DNA from: Roseateles chitinivorans
GTDB lineage: Bacteria; Pseudomonadota; Gammaproteobacteria; Burkholderiales; Burkholderiaceae_C
DNA length: 64,000 nt
NCBI RefSeq assembly: GCF_002761755.1
Contig: NZ_PEOG01000023.1
Coordinates: 1 to 64,000 of the forward strand
Direction: 5' to 3'
Shown: in pieces, positions 27,076 through 36,038 of the stretch
Position numbering within the stretch: the first letter of the stretch is position 1
Layout: each line of letters starts with the position of its first letter
Made by a program: the position numbers and the translations under genes
Notes under the pieces: generated by a model
Told to the model about the DNA's origin: nothing
Database searches by the model: none
What the model saw: only the letters and a program-made list of their open reading frames with translations

Positions 27076-27978
27076 ATGGCGATGGCGACGATGACTCCAA
27101 CGGCGACCAAGGTGGACGCTCCGGACCACGCGGCGGCGGACGGTCACTGGCTCCAGTTGCGACGTGACGCGCGCACCGGCATCGAGACCGTGCGCGCCCA
27201 TTTCGAAGGCCACGCCTACGACCCGCACGGGCATGACGAACTGCTCATCGGCGTCACGCTGCAGGGCGTGCAGCGCTTCCGTTGCCACCGCTCGCTGCAC
27301 ACCAGCACGCCCGGCCGGGCGATCCTGATCGAGCCGGGCGCGATCCACGACGGCCACGCGCCGGAACCCGGCGGCTTCACCTACGCGATGCTCTACCTGC
27401 CGCAGGCCTGGACGGCGCAGCTGCTGGCACGCCACGAGCTGGGCGGGCTGACCGCGTTGCAGCCGGCCTTCCGGCACACGCTGGCCGACGATGGCCGGCT
27501 CAGCCTGGCGATCCGGCAAGCCTTCCTGGCACTGCACCTCGACGAGGGCCGCCTGGCCTGCGACCAGCAACTGGACCGGCTGATCGGGCTGCTTGCCGGA
27601 CAGCTGGACGAGGCACCGCCGCGCGGCGACGCCGCCCGGCCGATGGCACGCGCCCGCGATTTCCTGCACGACGGCATGGCCGGTGACGTCGGCCTGGACG
27701 AACTGGCCGCCCACACCGGCATGGACCGATTCCGCCTGACGCGGCAGTTCAAGCAGGCCTTCGGCCAGTCGCCGCATGCCTATCTGGTCAGCCTGCGACT
27801 GCGCGCGGCGCGGGCGCTGCTCGCGGGCGGCCATCGGCCGTCGGAGGTCGCGACGGCGGTCGGCTTTTCCGACCAGAGCCACCTGGGCCGCTGGTTCCAG
27901 CGCGCCTACCGCCTCACGCCGGCCGACTATCGGCGCCGCTGCACAAACGTTCTAGACCTCGAGCCGGGCGAGCCCTGA
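27076..27978 (+). CDS. AraC-family transcriptional regulator
   Basis: 300 residues from the ATG at 27076; ATGs at 27082 and 27091 are also possible. The N-terminal cupin sensor domain (GIETVRAHFEGHAYDPHGHDELLIGVTLQG) is of the AraC_binding type. The C-terminal double helix-turn-helix covers about 205-290 (VGLDELAAHTGMDRFRLTRQFKQAFGQSPHAYLVSLRLRAARALL). It begins 22 bp after the LysR gene and is followed 40 bp later by a DUF2000 gene. The DUF2000 neighbour is probably its partner or target. Confidence 0.88.
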   Translation: MAMATMTPTATKVDAPDHAAADGHWLQLRRDARTGIETVRAHFEGHAYDPHGHDELLIGVTLQGVQRFRCHRSLHTSTPGRAILIEPGAIHDGHAPEPGGFTYAMLYLPQAWTAQLLARHELGGLTALQPAFRHTLADDGRLSLAIRQAFLALHLDEGRLACDQQLDRLIGLLAGQLDEAPPRGDAARPMARARDFLHDGMAGDVGLDELAAHTGMDRFRLTRQFKQAFGQSPHAYLVSLRLRAARALLAGGHRPSEVATAVGFSDQSHLGRWFQRAYRLTPADYRRRCTNVLDLEPGEP

Positions 27979-28018
27979 CGATGCCGGCTTCCTTGTTGAA
28001 GCACGCAGTGCGACGTTC

Positions 28019-28426
28019 ATGTTCGATACGAAAGTGGCGCTCATCGTCCGCAACGACCTCGCGACCTGGCAACGGCTGAATGTCGTCGCCTTCCTGGCCA
28101 CCGGCGTGGCCGCCTCGGCGCCGGAAGCCCTCGGCCAGCCCTATGTCGACGCCCGTGGCCGCCGCTACGCCGCGATGCTGGGACAGCCGATGCTGGTCTT
28201 CGAGGCCGACCTGGCCGGCCTGCAGGCGGCGCACCGCAAGGGCCTGGACAGCGGCCTGACGCTGGTGCCGTATGTCCACGCGATGTTCTCGACCGGCCAC
28301 GATGAAGCCAACCGCGAGGTCTTCCTGGCCGGCGACGCGGACCATCCGGACCTGGTGGGCCTGGCGCTGCGCGGCCCGAAGAAGGCGGTCGACAAGGCGG
28401 CCAAGGGCCTGTCGCTGCACCGCTGA
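28019..28426 (+). CDS. DUF2000-family protein
   Basis: 135 residues. The sequence MFDTKVALIVRNDLATWQRLNVVAFLATGVA and the following Gly/Ala-rich strands match the DUF2000 fold, related to peptidyl-tRNA hydrolase 2-like domains. The family is uncharacterised. It starts with ATG 40 bp after the AraC-type gene, and pairs of an AraC regulator with a DUF2000 protein recur in proteobacteria. No catalytic residues can be assigned. Confidence 0.82.
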   Translation: MFDTKVALIVRNDLATWQRLNVVAFLATGVAASAPEALGQPYVDARGRRYAAMLGQPMLVFEADLAGLQAAHRKGLDSGLTLVPYVHAMFSTGHDEANREVFLAGDADHPDLVGLALRGPKKAVDKAAKGLSLHR

Positions 28427-28480
28427 CAGGCGCTCGGTTGTCCGCATGGAGCCGTCGCGCGGGGCCGCTACATTCGCCGG

Positions 28481-29155
28481 ATGCCATTGAGTCAAGCCGC
28501 CTGGGCCCGCATCGTCCCCTTCGCCCTGTTCATGTTGCTGCTGGCGCTGCGGGGCGCCCTGCCCGAGCAGAACGCCTGGGGCCTGGATCCGCGCTGGATC
28601 TACGGGCTGAACCTCCTGATCGTTGGCGGCGCGCTGGCCTGGTTCTGGCGCGGCTATGGCGAGTTCGCCCGCCAGAACCGGCCCACCGCCGGCGAGGCGG
28701 GCTTGAGCGTGGTCGTCGGCCTGGTGGTCTTCGGGCTGTGGATCTCGCTGGACGCGCCGTGGATGCGGCTCGGCGACGCGACCGCGCCCTTCGTGCCGAT
28801 GACCTCGGCCGGCACGCCCGACTGGCCGCTGATCGCAGTGCGCTGGATCGGCGCGACCCTGGTCGTTCCGGTGATGGAGGAACTCTTCTGGCGCAGCTTC
28901 CTGATGCGCTGGATCGCCAGCCCGCAGTTCGAGACCGTCGATCCGCGAGCGGCGGGCCTGCGGGCCCTGGTGCTGTCGACCTTCGTCTTCATGCTCGCCC
29001 ACACGCTGTGGCTGGCGGCGATCGTGGCCGGCGCGGCCTATGCGTGGCTCTACGTCCGCACCGGCAAGCTCTGGTGCGCCGTGATCGCGCACGCGGTCAC
29101 GAACGGCGTGCTCGGCATCTGGGTCGTCTACAGCGGCCGCTGGGAATTCTGGTGA
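28481..29155 (+). CDS. CPBP-family intramembrane protease, exosortase-system (pepcterm_CAAX) type
   Basis: 224 residues with about six to seven hydrophobic helices. The three metalloprotease blocks of CPBP/ABI proteins are present: VVPVMEELFWRSFLMRW (EExxxR), FVFMLAHTLWLAA (His) and VIAHAVTNGVLGIW (HxxxN/D). The arrangement and spacing, with the sequence EELFWRSFLMRW, look like the CAAX-protease-related proteins that accompany exosortase/PEP-CTERM systems. Two PEP-CTERM proteins are encoded elsewhere in this window, but no exosortase gene is. The start follows a -10-like TACATT. Substrate is unknown. Confidence 0.82.
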   Translation: MPLSQAAWARIVPFALFMLLLALRGALPEQNAWGLDPRWIYGLNLLIVGGALAWFWRGYGEFARQNRPTAGEAGLSVVVGLVVFGLWISLDAPWMRLGDATAPFVPMTSAGTPDWPLIAVRWIGATLVVPVMEELFWRSFLMRWIASPQFETVDPRAAGLRALVLSTFVFMLAHTLWLAAIVAGAAYAWLYVRTGKLWCAVIAHAVTNGVLGIWVVYSGRWEFW

Positions 29156-29210
29156 CCGGCATCGATCGCCGTCGATCTCGATCAATCGCGATCGAGGCGA
29201 TCGCGCCGGA

Positions 29211-29975
29211 TCAGCGGCTCATGGCCTTCGTGACGCCGGCTGGCCGCTGCAGGTGCTTGAAGCGCTCGAACAGCCAGCAGCGCATGCCCATCACCAGGGT
29301 GAACTGGCGCTTCTCCTGGTCGGGCAGCTTCTGGTCGAGCAGGTGCTGGCGGGCGAAGTCCTCGGCGACGCGCTGCAGCCGGTCGCGCAGCTCGCGCGCC
29401 ATGCCAGGACTGAGCTGGCCGTGGACCAGCATCAGCAGTTCCGCGTCGTTGTCGAAGCCGCCGGCGAAGAAGTCCTGCATGACATGCTCGCGGAAGAAGC
29501 CCATCACCGGCCCCTGCGGTCGCCAGCGGAAGGTCTTGGCGACCTGCAGCCGGTAGCGGTTCAGCGGCCGCAACTCGATGATGCCGAGCCGGTCCAGCTG
29601 CGCCAGCGCGCGCGTCACATCGGCCTCGCTCATCCGGTAGGTCGCCACGATCTGCTCGAAGCTCCACTGGCTCAGGCAGCAGATCGCGGTCAGCAGCAGC
29701 TTCTCGTCGGCGACCACCTCCCGCTCCTGCTGCAGCGTCAGTTCGCGGCGCAGCGGCTGGGACTGCGCCAGGCGCTGGGACAGCTCGGCGAAGTCGGTCT
29801 TGAGGACGCGGCAGATCTCGTCGATCCGCGACAGCGGCATCTCGCCGCCCGACGCGAACATGCGCTTGACGCTGGATTCCGACAGGTCCAGCGCCGTCGC
29901 CAGCTGCGCATAGCTGACGCCGGCCTGTTTCAGCTCGGACTTGATGAGGTCGATGAGGGATTGCGTGCTCGCCAT
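29211..29975 (-). CDS. XRE-type helix-turn-helix regulator with extra C-terminal domain
   Basis: 254 residues from the ATG at 29975 (MASTQSLIDLIKSELKQAGV). The N-terminal lambda-repressor-like helix-turn-helix is at about 8-65 (VSYAQLATALDLSESSVKRMFASGGEMPLSRIDEICRVL). The remaining 190 residues include a second winged-helix-like stretch (MSEADVTRALAQLDRLGIIEL) and a helical C-terminus. This is a recognisable but uncharacterised regulator type in Burkholderiales and Pseudomonas. It is convergent with the CPBP protease gene and divergent from the amidohydrolase gene. Confidence 0.82.
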   Translation of the reverse strand: MASTQSLIDLIKSELKQAGVSYAQLATALDLSESSVKRMFASGGEMPLSRIDEICRVLKTDFAELSQRLAQSQPLRRELTLQQEREVVADEKLLLTAICCLSQWSFEQIVATYRMSEADVTRALAQLDRLGIIELRPLNRYRLQVAKTFRWRPQGPVMGFFREHVMQDFFAGGFDNDAELLMLVHGQLSPGMARELRDRLQRVAEDFARQHLLDQKLPDQEKRQFTLVMGMRCWLFERFKHLQRPAGVTKAMSR

Positions 29976-30113
29976 GGCGGCGGACGTTAGCGCAGTTCGG
30001 TCGCGCCGATCGAGCCCTCGCGTCGCGCCGCGCGATACCGCGGCCTTCGGATGGCGTCCCGGCGGCCGGTCCTGTCGACGATCGCGGCCATTGCCACTCC
30101 TGCGGACGCGACC

Positions 30114-31358
30114 ATGCTCCGACGACGTCATCTCCTGTGCTGCGGCGCCGCCGCCGCGGCCGGTCTCTTCAGCGCGCTCGCGGCGGACATGGGTCCGTTG
30201 CGCAACCCCTGCGGGGCGCCCGCCGCGCCGATCCCGGGTGTCGATTCCGACTGGCTCGCCCGGATCTGGGACGGCCTCGATCCCGCGCAGCTCTGGGACG
30301 TGCACGCCCACCTGATCGGTACCGGCGACTCCGGCTCCGGCTGCTGGATCGCGCCGTCGCTGTCGCAGTGGTGGCATCCGGTCGAGTTCGCCCGCAAGCA
30401 GGCGATCCTCAACGGCGCCTGCGTGGATGGCGGGGCCGCCGCGACCGGCGAGGTCGACCGCGCCTACCTGCGCCGCCTCACCGCGCTGGCGGACGCGTTC
30501 CCTGTCGGCGCACGCTGGCTGCTGTTCGCCTTCGACGAGGCCATCGGCACCGATGGCCGGCGCAGGCCGGACTGGACCACCTTCCATGTGCCGGACGCCT
30601 ATGCCCGCTCGGTCGCCGAGGCGCGACCCGACCGCTTCAGCTGGGTGGCCAGCGTCCATCCGCACCGCGAGGACGCGCTGGTCCGCCTGGACCGCGCGAT
30701 CGCCGGCGGCGCGCTCGCCATGAAATGGCTACCCAGCAGCATGGCGATCGACCTCCGCGACCCGCGGCTGCGGCCCTTCTACGACCGCCTCGCCGCCGCG
30801 CGGCTGCCGCTGATCGTTCATTGCGGCGAGGAACATGCCGTCCCTGGAGCCGGCCGGCAGGACCTGGGCAATCCGCTGCTGCTGCGCGAGCCGCTGCGCC
30901 ATGGCGTGCGGGTAATCGCGGCGCACTGCGCCTCGCTCGGCATGGCGACGGACCTCGACCTCCCTCGACCCCGGTCCGTCCAGGCCTTCGAACTCTTCGC
31001 CCGTCTGATGGATGAACCGGCTTGGCGGGGACAGCTGCTCGGCGACGTCTCGGCCATGTTCCAGTTCAATCGGCGGCCGGAAGTCTGGCGGACCGTGCTG
31101 CGCCGTCAGGACTGGCATGACCGGCTGCTGCATGGCTCCGACTACCCGTTGCCGGGCGTGCTGCCGCTGGTGCGCCTGCCGCAACTCGTCCGGGCGGGGG
31201 TGCTGGATGAAGCGCACGTCGCTCCTTTGGGGGCGTTGCGGGAGCACCACCCGCTGATGTTTGATCTCGCCCTCAAGCGGCTGGCTCGCTGGCAGGGGGA
31301 TGCGCTGGGTGCGTCGGTCTATGCGACCGCCCGGCATTTCGGCCCGGCAACTGCCTGA
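30114..31358 (+). CDS. Exported amidohydrolase-family metal-dependent hydrolase
   Basis: 414 residues from the ATG at 30114 (MLRRRHLLCCGAAAAAGLF), chosen because it gives a twin-arginine-like signal peptide. The frame is open further upstream without signal character. Metal-site motifs of the TIM-barrel amidohydrolases appear in order: DVHAHLIG (HxH), a Lys in MKWLPSS that could be the bridging residue, IVHCGEEHA, IAAHCASLG and LLHGSDYPL (Asp). The family hydrolyses or decarboxylates small carboxylates, amides or lactones. Substrate unknown. It is probably transcribed alone. Confidence 0.82.
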   Translation: MLRRRHLLCCGAAAAAGLFSALAADMGPLRNPCGAPAAPIPGVDSDWLARIWDGLDPAQLWDVHAHLIGTGDSGSGCWIAPSLSQWWHPVEFARKQAILNGACVDGGAAATGEVDRAYLRRLTALADAFPVGARWLLFAFDEAIGTDGRRRPDWTTFHVPDAYARSVAEARPDRFSWVASVHPHREDALVRLDRAIAGGALAMKWLPSSMAIDLRDPRLRPFYDRLAAARLPLIVHCGEEHAVPGAGRQDLGNPLLLREPLRHGVRVIAAHCASLGMATDLDLPRPRSVQAFELFARLMDEPAWRGQLLGDVSAMFQFNRRPEVWRTVLRRQDWHDRLLHGSDYPLPGVLPLVRLPQLVRAGVLDEAHVAPLGALREHHPLMFDLALKRLARWQGDALGASVYATARHFGPATA

Positions 31359-31534
31359 CCGCCCGGCCTGAACCGGGTCGCCCAGCGTGGTAGCACGGGT
31401 CGATACCGGCATGGGCGGCGGGCGATACTCGCCGCCAAACAGCAGGGGGACCGGGGCGAGGGCGGCGACAGTCGCGCCATCGCCACCGGCAACCCATCGG
31501 TCCAGAGGGACCTTCATCGAGGAGGAACGACGAC

Positions 31535-32005
31535 ATGAACACCCCGCACATCCGCGTCCAGCGCGACACGCAAGCCTGGCGCTACCAGGTGTGGATCTCC
31601 TTCGGCATCAGCGTGGCGCTGTGCGCCATCGGCCTGGCCTGGCTGCCCGGCGCCGACCTGGACCGGGCCTTCATGGTCATGGGCTATGTGTTCTGCCTGT
31701 CCACGGCCTTCGCGCTGTCCAAGTACATCCGCGACAACCAGGCCGCCCGCACCGACACCCCGATGTGGGGCCTGGTGGTGTGGAGCGGCTTTGGCCTGGC
31801 CATGGCGCTCACCGGCTGGGGCCTCTGGCGCATGGAGATCCAGCCCGTCTGGAAGGCCTACCTGCTGGTGTGCTGGCTGTACCTGATCTCCAACGTGTTC
31901 ACCCTGGCGAAGATGCTGCGCGACGCGCATGAGGCCGACCTCGCCGAGGCCCGCCTGCAAGGCCGCCGCGAGGCCCACCGCGAAGCCGTCGCGGCCGCCG
32001 AGTGA
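31535..32005 (+). CDS. YiaA/YiaB-family inner membrane protein
   Basis: 156 residues with four hydrophobic segments in two similar pairs (YQVWISFGISVALCAIGLAWLP ... FMVMGYVFCLSTAFALSKYIRDN). The YiaAB two-helix repeat with the K-x-x-RDN end is visible twice: FALSKYIRDNQAA and FTLAKMLRDAHEA. A charged helical tail follows. GGAGGA lies 7 bases before the ATG, a strong ribosome-binding site. Function is unknown in E. coli. It heads a run of three same-strand envelope genes. Confidence 0.9.
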   Translation: MNTPHIRVQRDTQAWRYQVWISFGISVALCAIGLAWLPGADLDRAFMVMGYVFCLSTAFALSKYIRDNQAARTDTPMWGLVVWSGFGLAMALTGWGLWRMEIQPVWKAYLLVCWLYLISNVFTLAKMLRDAHEADLAEARLQGRREAHREAVAAAE

Positions 32006-32061
32006 CCTGTGCGCTCGCCTCGCTGCCCCTGCCTGCTCACCCGACTTCCAGGAGACCCCAC

Positions 32062-32505
32062 ATGCGTGCCCGCCTGTCCCTGATCAGCGTCCTGACCGCC
32101 GCAACCCTCGCCCTGGCGGCGAGCGGCGCGGCCCGAGCCCACGGCGGACCGAGCGACGCCAGCGCGGCGCTGTCCGCGGTGCCGGTCGCCATCTCGGTGG
32201 TCGCGCCGTCGGTGGTGCTGTCCGCCGGCGCGACCTTCGTGGTCGTCGCCATCGAGAGCACCGCCCGCGGCACCGTCTGGGTGCTGGAGCGCGCCTCCGA
32301 CGGGGCGCGCATCAGCGTCGAGTTCTCCGGCAAGGTGGTCGCCGGCGTGGCGACCTCGATCGGCACCGCCGTCGTCGTGACCGCGATCAGCACCGGCTAC
32401 GTGCTGTCCGCCGCCGGCGAGGCGATCGCCTTCATCCCCAACGAGATCGGCGCCTCGCTGCTGCACAACGAGCGCGTCACCCACAGGGACCGCGTCACGC
32501 CATGA
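32062..32505 (+). CDS. Exported hypothetical protein
   Basis: 147 residues from the ATG at 32062, with AGGAG 8 bases upstream. A signal peptide covers about residues 1-25 (MRARLSLISVLTAATLALAA ... ARAHGG). The mature part is almost all small and hydrophobic residues (SVVAPSVVLSAGATFVVVAIE; VVAGVATSIGTAVVVTAIST), with two segments that could cross or associate with the membrane. I do not recognise a family. Its stop overlaps the start of the DUF2145 gene (ATGA), so the two are translationally coupled and likely functionally linked. Confidence 0.75.
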   Translation: MRARLSLISVLTAATLALAASGAARAHGGPSDASAALSAVPVAISVVAPSVVLSAGATFVVVAIESTARGTVWVLERASDGARISVEFSGKVVAGVATSIGTAVVVTAISTGYVLSAAGEAIAFIPNEIGASLLHNERVTHRDRVTP

Positions 32506-33329
32506 GCGGCGCCCGTGTCATGTCGTGGCTGGCTGCCGCCGCGCTGGGCGGGCTGCTGGCGGCAGGTCCGGCGCAGGCGGGCCGGCCGTGCGAGAACAAG
32601 CCGCCTTCGCCCGACCAGATCCGCCGCGGCATGGACCTCGCCCAAGCCACTGCGGCGGCGCTGGACCGCAGCGGCGCCGAGGTGGTGCTGCTCGCGCGCG
32701 CCGGCCAGGACCTGTCCGAGTACGGCCTGCGCTGGTCGCATGTGGGCTTCGTCTACCGTGACACGGCGGGCAGCGGTGCGACCGCCAGGCCGGTCTGGCG
32801 CGTGATGCACAAGCTCAACCAGTGCGGCACGGCGCAGGCCGACCTGTACCGGCAGGGATTGGGCGAGTTCTTCATGGACAGCCCCTATCGCTACGAGGCG
32901 GCCTTCTCGGTGCTGCAGCCCGAACTGCAGCAGGCGCTGCTGCCGCTGCTGCGCGAAAACGCCCGCGCCGCGGCGATGCACACGCCGGCCTACAGCATGG
33001 TGGCCTACCCCTGGTCGCGCGAGTACCAGCAGAGCAACCAGTGGGCGCTGGAGACCCTGGCCGCGGCGGCCGCGCCGCGCGAGGTCTTCAACCGCGCGCA
33101 GGCGCAGGACTGGCTCAGGCGCCAGGGCTATACGCCGTCGGACCTGCGCCTGTCGACCGCGAAGCGGCTGGGCGCGCGCATCGGCATGGCCAATGTCGCC
33201 TTCGACGACCATCCGTCGGCCCGTCGCTTCGCCGGTCACATCGAGACCACGACGGCCGACACGATCTTCACCTGGCTGGACCGCACCGGCCGCGGCCAGG
33301 CGATGCAGCGCGTCGCCGCTGTTCCCTGA
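32502..33329 (+). CDS. DUF2145-family exported protein
   Basis: 275 residues with a signal peptide (cleavage near QAGRPC, residues 25-28). The body matches DUF2145 proteins: GLRWSHVGFVYRD near residue 78, then CGTAQADLYRQGLGEFFMDSPYRYEA. A His-containing strand and a following Cys region recall papain-like NlpC/P60-type permuted folds (DUF2145 is often compared with them), but the catalytic assignment is only a suggestion. It is coupled to the preceding exported hypothetical gene by a 4-bp overlap and is 58 bp upstream of the flippase-acyltransferase gene. Confidence 0.82.
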   Translation: MSGARVMSWLAAAALGGLLAAGPAQAGRPCENKPPSPDQIRRGMDLAQATAAALDRSGAEVVLLARAGQDLSEYGLRWSHVGFVYRDTAGSGATARPVWRVMHKLNQCGTAQADLYRQGLGEFFMDSPYRYEAAFSVLQPELQQALLPLLRENARAAAMHTPAYSMVAYPWSREYQQSNQWALETLAAAAAPREVFNRAQAQDWLRRQGYTPSDLRLSTAKRLGARIGMANVAFDDHPSARRFAGHIETTTADTIFTWLDRTGRGQAMQRVAAVP

Positions 33330-33387
33330 CCGGCGCGTCCCGCCGCCGCCCCCTTCCCTCCCCCCGACTCCCTCAGCGAGCCCTCCC

Positions 33388-35328
33388 ATGAGCGACTCTT
33401 CCCACACCAGCCAGTTCGCCCTGCTGGGCCAACGCCGGTTCGCGCCCTTCTTCTGGACGCAGTTCCTCGGCGCCGGCAATGACAACCTGTTCAAGTTCGC
33501 CTTCACCGTGCTGGTGACCTACCAGCTCAGCGTCAGCTGGCTGCCGCCGGCGCAGGCCGGACTGGCCATCGGGGCCTTGTTCATCCTGCCCTTCGTGCTG
33601 TTCTCGGCCACCAGCGGGCAACTCGCCGACAAGTACGACAAGGCGCGGCTGATGCGCTTCGTCAAGACGCTGGAGATCGTGATCATGGCCGCGGCCGCCT
33701 ATGGCTTCTACGCGGTGAACGTGCCGGTGCTGCTGGGTTGCGTGTTCCTGATGGGCTTGCACTCGACGCTGTTCGGACCGGTCAAGTACGCCTATCTGCC
33801 GCAGCACCTGAACGAGCACGAGATCACCGGCGGCAACGGCATGGTCGAGATGGGCACCTTCGTGTCCATCCTGCTGGGCAACCTGGCCGGGGGGCTGCTG
33901 GTCGCGACGCCGATCGTCGGGCCGCAGCATGTGGCGATCGCCTGCGTGGTCGTGGCGGTGCTGGGCCGCGCGACGGCGCAGGCCATTCCCGCCAGCCCGT
34001 CGACCGATCCGGACCTGGTCATCAACTGGAACCCGGTCTCCGAGACCTGGCGCAACCTGAAGCTGGCGCATGGCCAGCTGGCGGTGTTCCGCTCGCTGCT
34101 GGGCATCTCCTGGATGTGGTTCTTCGGTGCGGTGTTCCTGGCCAACTTCCCGGCCTTCGCCAAGGAAGTGCTGCACGGCAACGAGCAGGTCGCGTCGCTG
34201 CTGCTGATGGTGTTTTCGGTGGGCATCGGCGTGGGCTCGCTGCTGTGCGAGGTGCTGTCGCGCCGCCATGTCGAGATCGGCCTGGTGCCACTGGGCGCGA
34301 TCGGCATGAGCATCTTCGCGATCGACCTGTACTTCGCCTCGCGGGGCCTGCCGCCGTCGGCGGCGATGAGCGTCGGCAGCTTCCTGTCGCAGCATGCGCA
34401 CTGGCGGGTGCTGGCCGACCTGGGCCTGCTGGCGCTGTTCGCGGGTCTCTACAGTGTGCCGATGTACGCGCTGATCCAGATGCGCGCGCAGCCGTCGCAT
34501 CGCGCGCGGATCATCGCGGCCAACAACATCCTGAACGCGCTGTTCATGATCGCCAGCTCGATCCTGGCGGCCGCGCTGCTGGGCGCGGGGCTGTCGATCC
34601 CTCAGCTGTTCCTGGTGGTGGGCATCGCCAACGCGGTGGTGGCGTTCTACATCTTCCTGGTGGTGCCGGAGTACCTGCTGCGCTTCTTCGCCTTCGTGCT
34701 GTCGCGGCTGATCTACCGCTTCAAGGTGAGCGGCGACCAGCACATCCCGTCGCAGGGCGCGGCGGTGCTGGTGTGCAACCACGTCAGCTTCGTCGACGCG
34801 GTGCTGCTGATGGCCGCGAGCCCGCGGCCGATCCGATTCCTGATGGACCACCGCATCTTCCGGGTGCCGGTGCTGGGCTGGATGTTCAAGCTGGCCAAGG
34901 CGATCCCGATCGCGCCGCAGAAGGAGGATCCCGCGACCTACGAGGCCGCCTTCGCCGCGGCCCAGGCGGTGCTGGACGATGGCGAGCTGGTGGGCATCTT
35001 CCCCGAGGGCGGCCTGACGCGCGACGGCACGCTGCAGCCGTTCAAGGGCGGCGTGATGAAGCTGGTGGAGGGGCGGCCGGAGGTGCCGGTGGTGCCGATG
35101 GCGCTGCAGAACCTGTGGGGCTCGTTCTTCTCGCGCGTGGAGCAGGGGCAGGCGATGGTGCGGCCGTTCCGGCGCGGTTTCCTCAGCCGGGTGGGCCTGG
35201 TCGCCGATGCGCCGATCGCGGCGCGGGAAGTGACGCCGGAACTGCTGCGTGAGCGGGTGGCCGGGCTGCTGGGTGAACCCGACGAGCTACCGGCACGCGT
35301 CAGCGGCAGGACGCCGACGCCATCTTGA
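33388..35328 (+). CDS. Lysophospholipid transporter (MFS) fused to 1-acylglycerol-phosphate acyltransferase
   Basis: 646 residues. Residues about 10-430 are a twelve-helix MFS domain of the LplT type (FFWTQFLGAGNDNLFKFAF at the start). Residues about 450-630 are a PlsC-like acyltransferase with the HX4D block NHVSFVDAVLL, the FPEGGLTRDG block and the VPVVPMAL block. E. coli uses separate LplT and Aas proteins, and Aas carries an additional acyl-ACP synthetase domain. That ligase domain is absent here, so the acyl donor must come from elsewhere. The expected role is import and re-acylation of lysophospholipids at the inner membrane. Confidence 0.88.
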   Translation: MSDSSHTSQFALLGQRRFAPFFWTQFLGAGNDNLFKFAFTVLVTYQLSVSWLPPAQAGLAIGALFILPFVLFSATSGQLADKYDKARLMRFVKTLEIVIMAAAAYGFYAVNVPVLLGCVFLMGLHSTLFGPVKYAYLPQHLNEHEITGGNGMVEMGTFVSILLGNLAGGLLVATPIVGPQHVAIACVVVAVLGRATAQAIPASPSTDPDLVINWNPVSETWRNLKLAHGQLAVFRSLLGISWMWFFGAVFLANFPAFAKEVLHGNEQVASLLLMVFSVGIGVGSLLCEVLSRRHVEIGLVPLGAIGMSIFAIDLYFASRGLPPSAAMSVGSFLSQHAHWRVLADLGLLALFAGLYSVPMYALIQMRAQPSHRARIIAANNILNALFMIASSILAAALLGAGLSIPQLFLVVGIANAVVAFYIFLVVPEYLLRFFAFVLSRLIYRFKVSGDQHIPSQGAAVLVCNHVSFVDAVLLMAASPRPIRFLMDHRIFRVPVLGWMFKLAKAIPIAPQKEDPATYEAAFAAAQAVLDDGELVGIFPEGGLTRDGTLQPFKGGVMKLVEGRPEVPVVPMALQNLWGSFFSRVEQGQAMVRPFRRGFLSRVGLVADAPIAAREVTPELLRERVAGLLGEPDELPARVSGRTPTPS

Positions 35329-35432
35329 AGTCGCTGCGCGCGGTGCGCTTGTTGGTCGCGTAAGCAGAACCGTTGTTCAGTCAGCTGGCGCGCTCGCCGT
35401 GCCTCGAGGGGGACATTCCGCCCCCGCTCGCC

Positions 35433-35960
35433 CTATCCACCAAAGTCACTTGGCCGCTTCCACCCGGAGCGGGCGTCTCGCCGCAGCAGACGTCTGATCC
35501 TGAGCTTGATCGCCCGCGCGGTGCGCCGGGCCGCACTGGCGCGGACCCAGGCAAGGAGCCCTTCCTTCCAGGTGGTCCAACGCGCGTAGAGCCGCGCGAA
35601 CCAGGGCAGGGTCATCAGCGCGGGATGCGTGAGTGCGAAGATCCGTGCGACGACGGCGGTGCCAACGACCTTCGCCAGCACGATGACGGCCAGCCCGAGC
35701 CCCGGCCTGCCGATGCCGATGAGCCACAACGCCAGCAGCTTGATCGGCAGCAGCATCAGGCCCGGCAGGAGGAACACGACGAGCGCCAGATACGGCGGCA
35801 GCCGCTGGACGACGGCCTCGAGCTGCCGCAGCACCGGCAGCCGGCCGATCGCCGCCATCGCCCGCTGCAGCGGCTCCCAGCCCCATTCCTCGAAGAGGAT
35901 GGCCAGGGCCAGCAACACGCGCACCAGCCAGCGCAACGGTGCGAGCAACGACTTGAACAT
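35433..35960 (-). CDS. Hypothetical membrane protein
   Basis: 175 residues from the ATG at 35960 (MFKSLLAPLRWLVRVLLALA). Hydrophobic segments lie at about 8-22 and 57-100 (LVVFLLPGLMLLPIKLLALWLIGIG; LGLAVIVLAKVVGTAVVARIF). The C-terminus is strongly basic (SAARRTARAIKLRIRRLLRRD) and should sit on the cytoplasmic face. It is divergent from the TPR-sulfotransferase gene with only 78 bp between starts. I do not recognise a named family. Confidence 0.75.
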   Translation of the reverse strand: MFKSLLAPLRWLVRVLLALAILFEEWGWEPLQRAMAAIGRLPVLRQLEAVVQRLPPYLALVVFLLPGLMLLPIKLLALWLIGIGRPGLGLAVIVLAKVVGTAVVARIFALTHPALMTLPWFARLYARWTTWKEGLLAWVRASAARRTARAIKLRIRRLLRRDARSGWKRPSDFGG

Positions 35961-36038
35961 GGCCGGGATCATGCCAGGGCCGCCGCCATGGCCTGCGTGC
36001 CAGAATCGCCCGCCGCCCTCCGACGGCACAAGACCTCC

